Below, piece after piece: positions 47,873 to 48,314 of a DNA stretch of 48,314 nucleotides. The stretch spans positions 1 through 48,314 of the forward strand of contig CACYXR010000019.1 in NCBI GenBank assembly GCA_902778455.1, read 5' to 3'. Origin of the DNA: an uncultured Selenomonadaceae bacterium (GTDB lineage: Bacteria > Bacillota > Negativicutes > Selenomonadales > Selenomonadaceae). The translations under genes and the position numbers were made by a program. Every line of letters begins with the position of its first letter. The stretch's first letter is position 1. The notes beneath the pieces are model-generated. The model was not told the origin of the DNA. It searched no databases and was given only the letters and a program-made list of their open reading frames with translations.

Positions 47873-48103
47873 TCACAGCCATGCCTCGGCCTTGCAGTCC
47901 GAATAGCAGCCGCCGCCCGCTACATTTTGTAGCGTGTCGGCGTCAAGCTCAAAGTCGGCCAGCTCCGCCATATACGCTTCGGCTTCTTCCCTGGTCATCT
48001 CCATGCCGCGGGTCTTTGCCAACGCAATCAGTTCATCGGCATTCCTGCACTGCACAGCCTTCGCAAGCATTTCCTTTGTAATATCCTTTCTGTTGATCGA
48101 CAT
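47873..48103 (-). CDS. Double-glycine leader precursor, 'AVQC' leader class, 76 aa
   Basis: Leader of 64 residues (DITKEMLAKAVQC, AEAYMAELADFEL, NVAGG), GG at 63-64, and a 12-residue tail GCYSDCKAEAWL with Cys66 and Cys70. The tail could form a small disulfide loop. It has the class 2 promoter box at 48146-48180. GGGAGG precedes the start. Confidence 0.82.
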   Translation of the reverse strand: MSINRKDITKEMLAKAVQCRNADELIALAKTRGMEMTREEAEAYMAELADFELDADTLQNVAGGGCYSDCKAEAWL

Positions 48104-48145
48104 TGTGGTATCCTCCCTTGGACTAATGATTTTTACTGCCTTTGA

Positions 48146-48180
48146 TTATATATACAAATCAGGAGCGTCAAAATTGACGC
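48146..48180 (-). promoter_or_regulatory. Cargo promoter box, class 2
   Basis: Minus-strand GGCGTCAATTTTGACGCT (a small palindrome), then CCTGATTTGTATATATAA; 20 bases between GTCA and TATATA; about 43 bases before the start at 48103. Confidence 0.7.
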
Positions 48181-48220
48181 CGGCAGAAAAAATTTTTTAA
48201 AAATTTTTGACTCCCATTTT

Positions 48221-48314
48221 TTAAGGAAACACTGATTAAGTCAATTCGTGCATCTGTCGAGGGATTTTTTCGACTGTCTAGGAAAAGCCCTCGAAGGCGT
48301 AGCATCGCTACGTC
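48221..48314. repeat. MITE-like repeat, copy 6 (cut by window edge)
   Basis: Begins with the terminal repeat TTAAGGAAACACTGATTAAG, inverted relative to copy 1, and runs to the central palindrome where the window ends. Confidence 0.85.

Overview
The window looks like chromosomal DNA of a diderm (outer-membrane) Firmicute, most likely a Negativicute of the Selenomonas type. It combines Firmicute-style genes (SpoIIE/STAS partner switching, Nif11-type leaders, strong AGGAGG ribosome sites) with outer-membrane machinery: a TolC channel, a subtilase autotransporter with a C-terminal barrel, and the tail of a barrel protein. This assignment is inferred from gene content only. Both window ends lie inside the same palindromic repeat, so the window is probably a contig that broke at repeats.

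Layout. 1-7.2 kb: two double-glycine leader peptide genes, three sensor/diguanylate-cyclase genes or halves, a secreted protein of unknown role and a broken outer-membrane barrel gene. 7.5-10.9 kb: HU, a Gly/Cys-rich secreted peptide, methylmalonyl-CoA decarboxylase and an exported phosphatidylserine decarboxylase-like protein. 11-18.4 kb: a signalling operon on the minus strand (SpoIIE phosphatase, STAS protein, sugar-binding protein, diguanylate cyclase, and an ATPase-like domain fused to an SDF symporter). 18.5-19 kb: a small secreted protein. 19-39.6 kb: the main system. 40-42.8 kb: a parS-like site, a SPASM protein without the radical SAM cysteines, and one more leader gene. 43.4-46.2 kb: an AT-rich restriction-modification island. 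46.9-48.1 kb: a lipoprotein and more leader-peptide genes.

The main system is a secretion apparatus with an unusually large cargo set, all on the minus strand. Two HlyD-type adaptors, a C39-peptidase ABC transporter and a second ABC transporter match the NHLM bacteriocin export type. An ECF sigma factor and a TolC channel follow. Fifteen intact genes with a double-glycine leader surround it, plus one related 77-residue gene with an AAG motif and two leader-gene remnants. The cargos fall into three leader classes: five with a 64-residue 'A(M/V)QC/QAC' leader, four tandem Nif11-type precursors next to a radical SAM/SPASM maturase, and nine (some 75-100 residues beyond the leader) with a very short 'M(A/T)NELMDK' leader. 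Most of the third class form two paralogous sets of four on either side of a subtilase autotransporter.

Eleven near-identical promoter-like boxes (GTCA, then a T-run, then TATATA 19-20 bases after GTCA) sit about 35-55 bases before the cargo starts. This suggests that one sigma factor, perhaps the ECF sigma encoded with the exporter, controls the dispersed cargo regulon. Repeats are abundant: six copies of a MITE-like element with inverted ends, four copies of a palindromic element, and a palindrome inserted in frame in a phosphatase gene.
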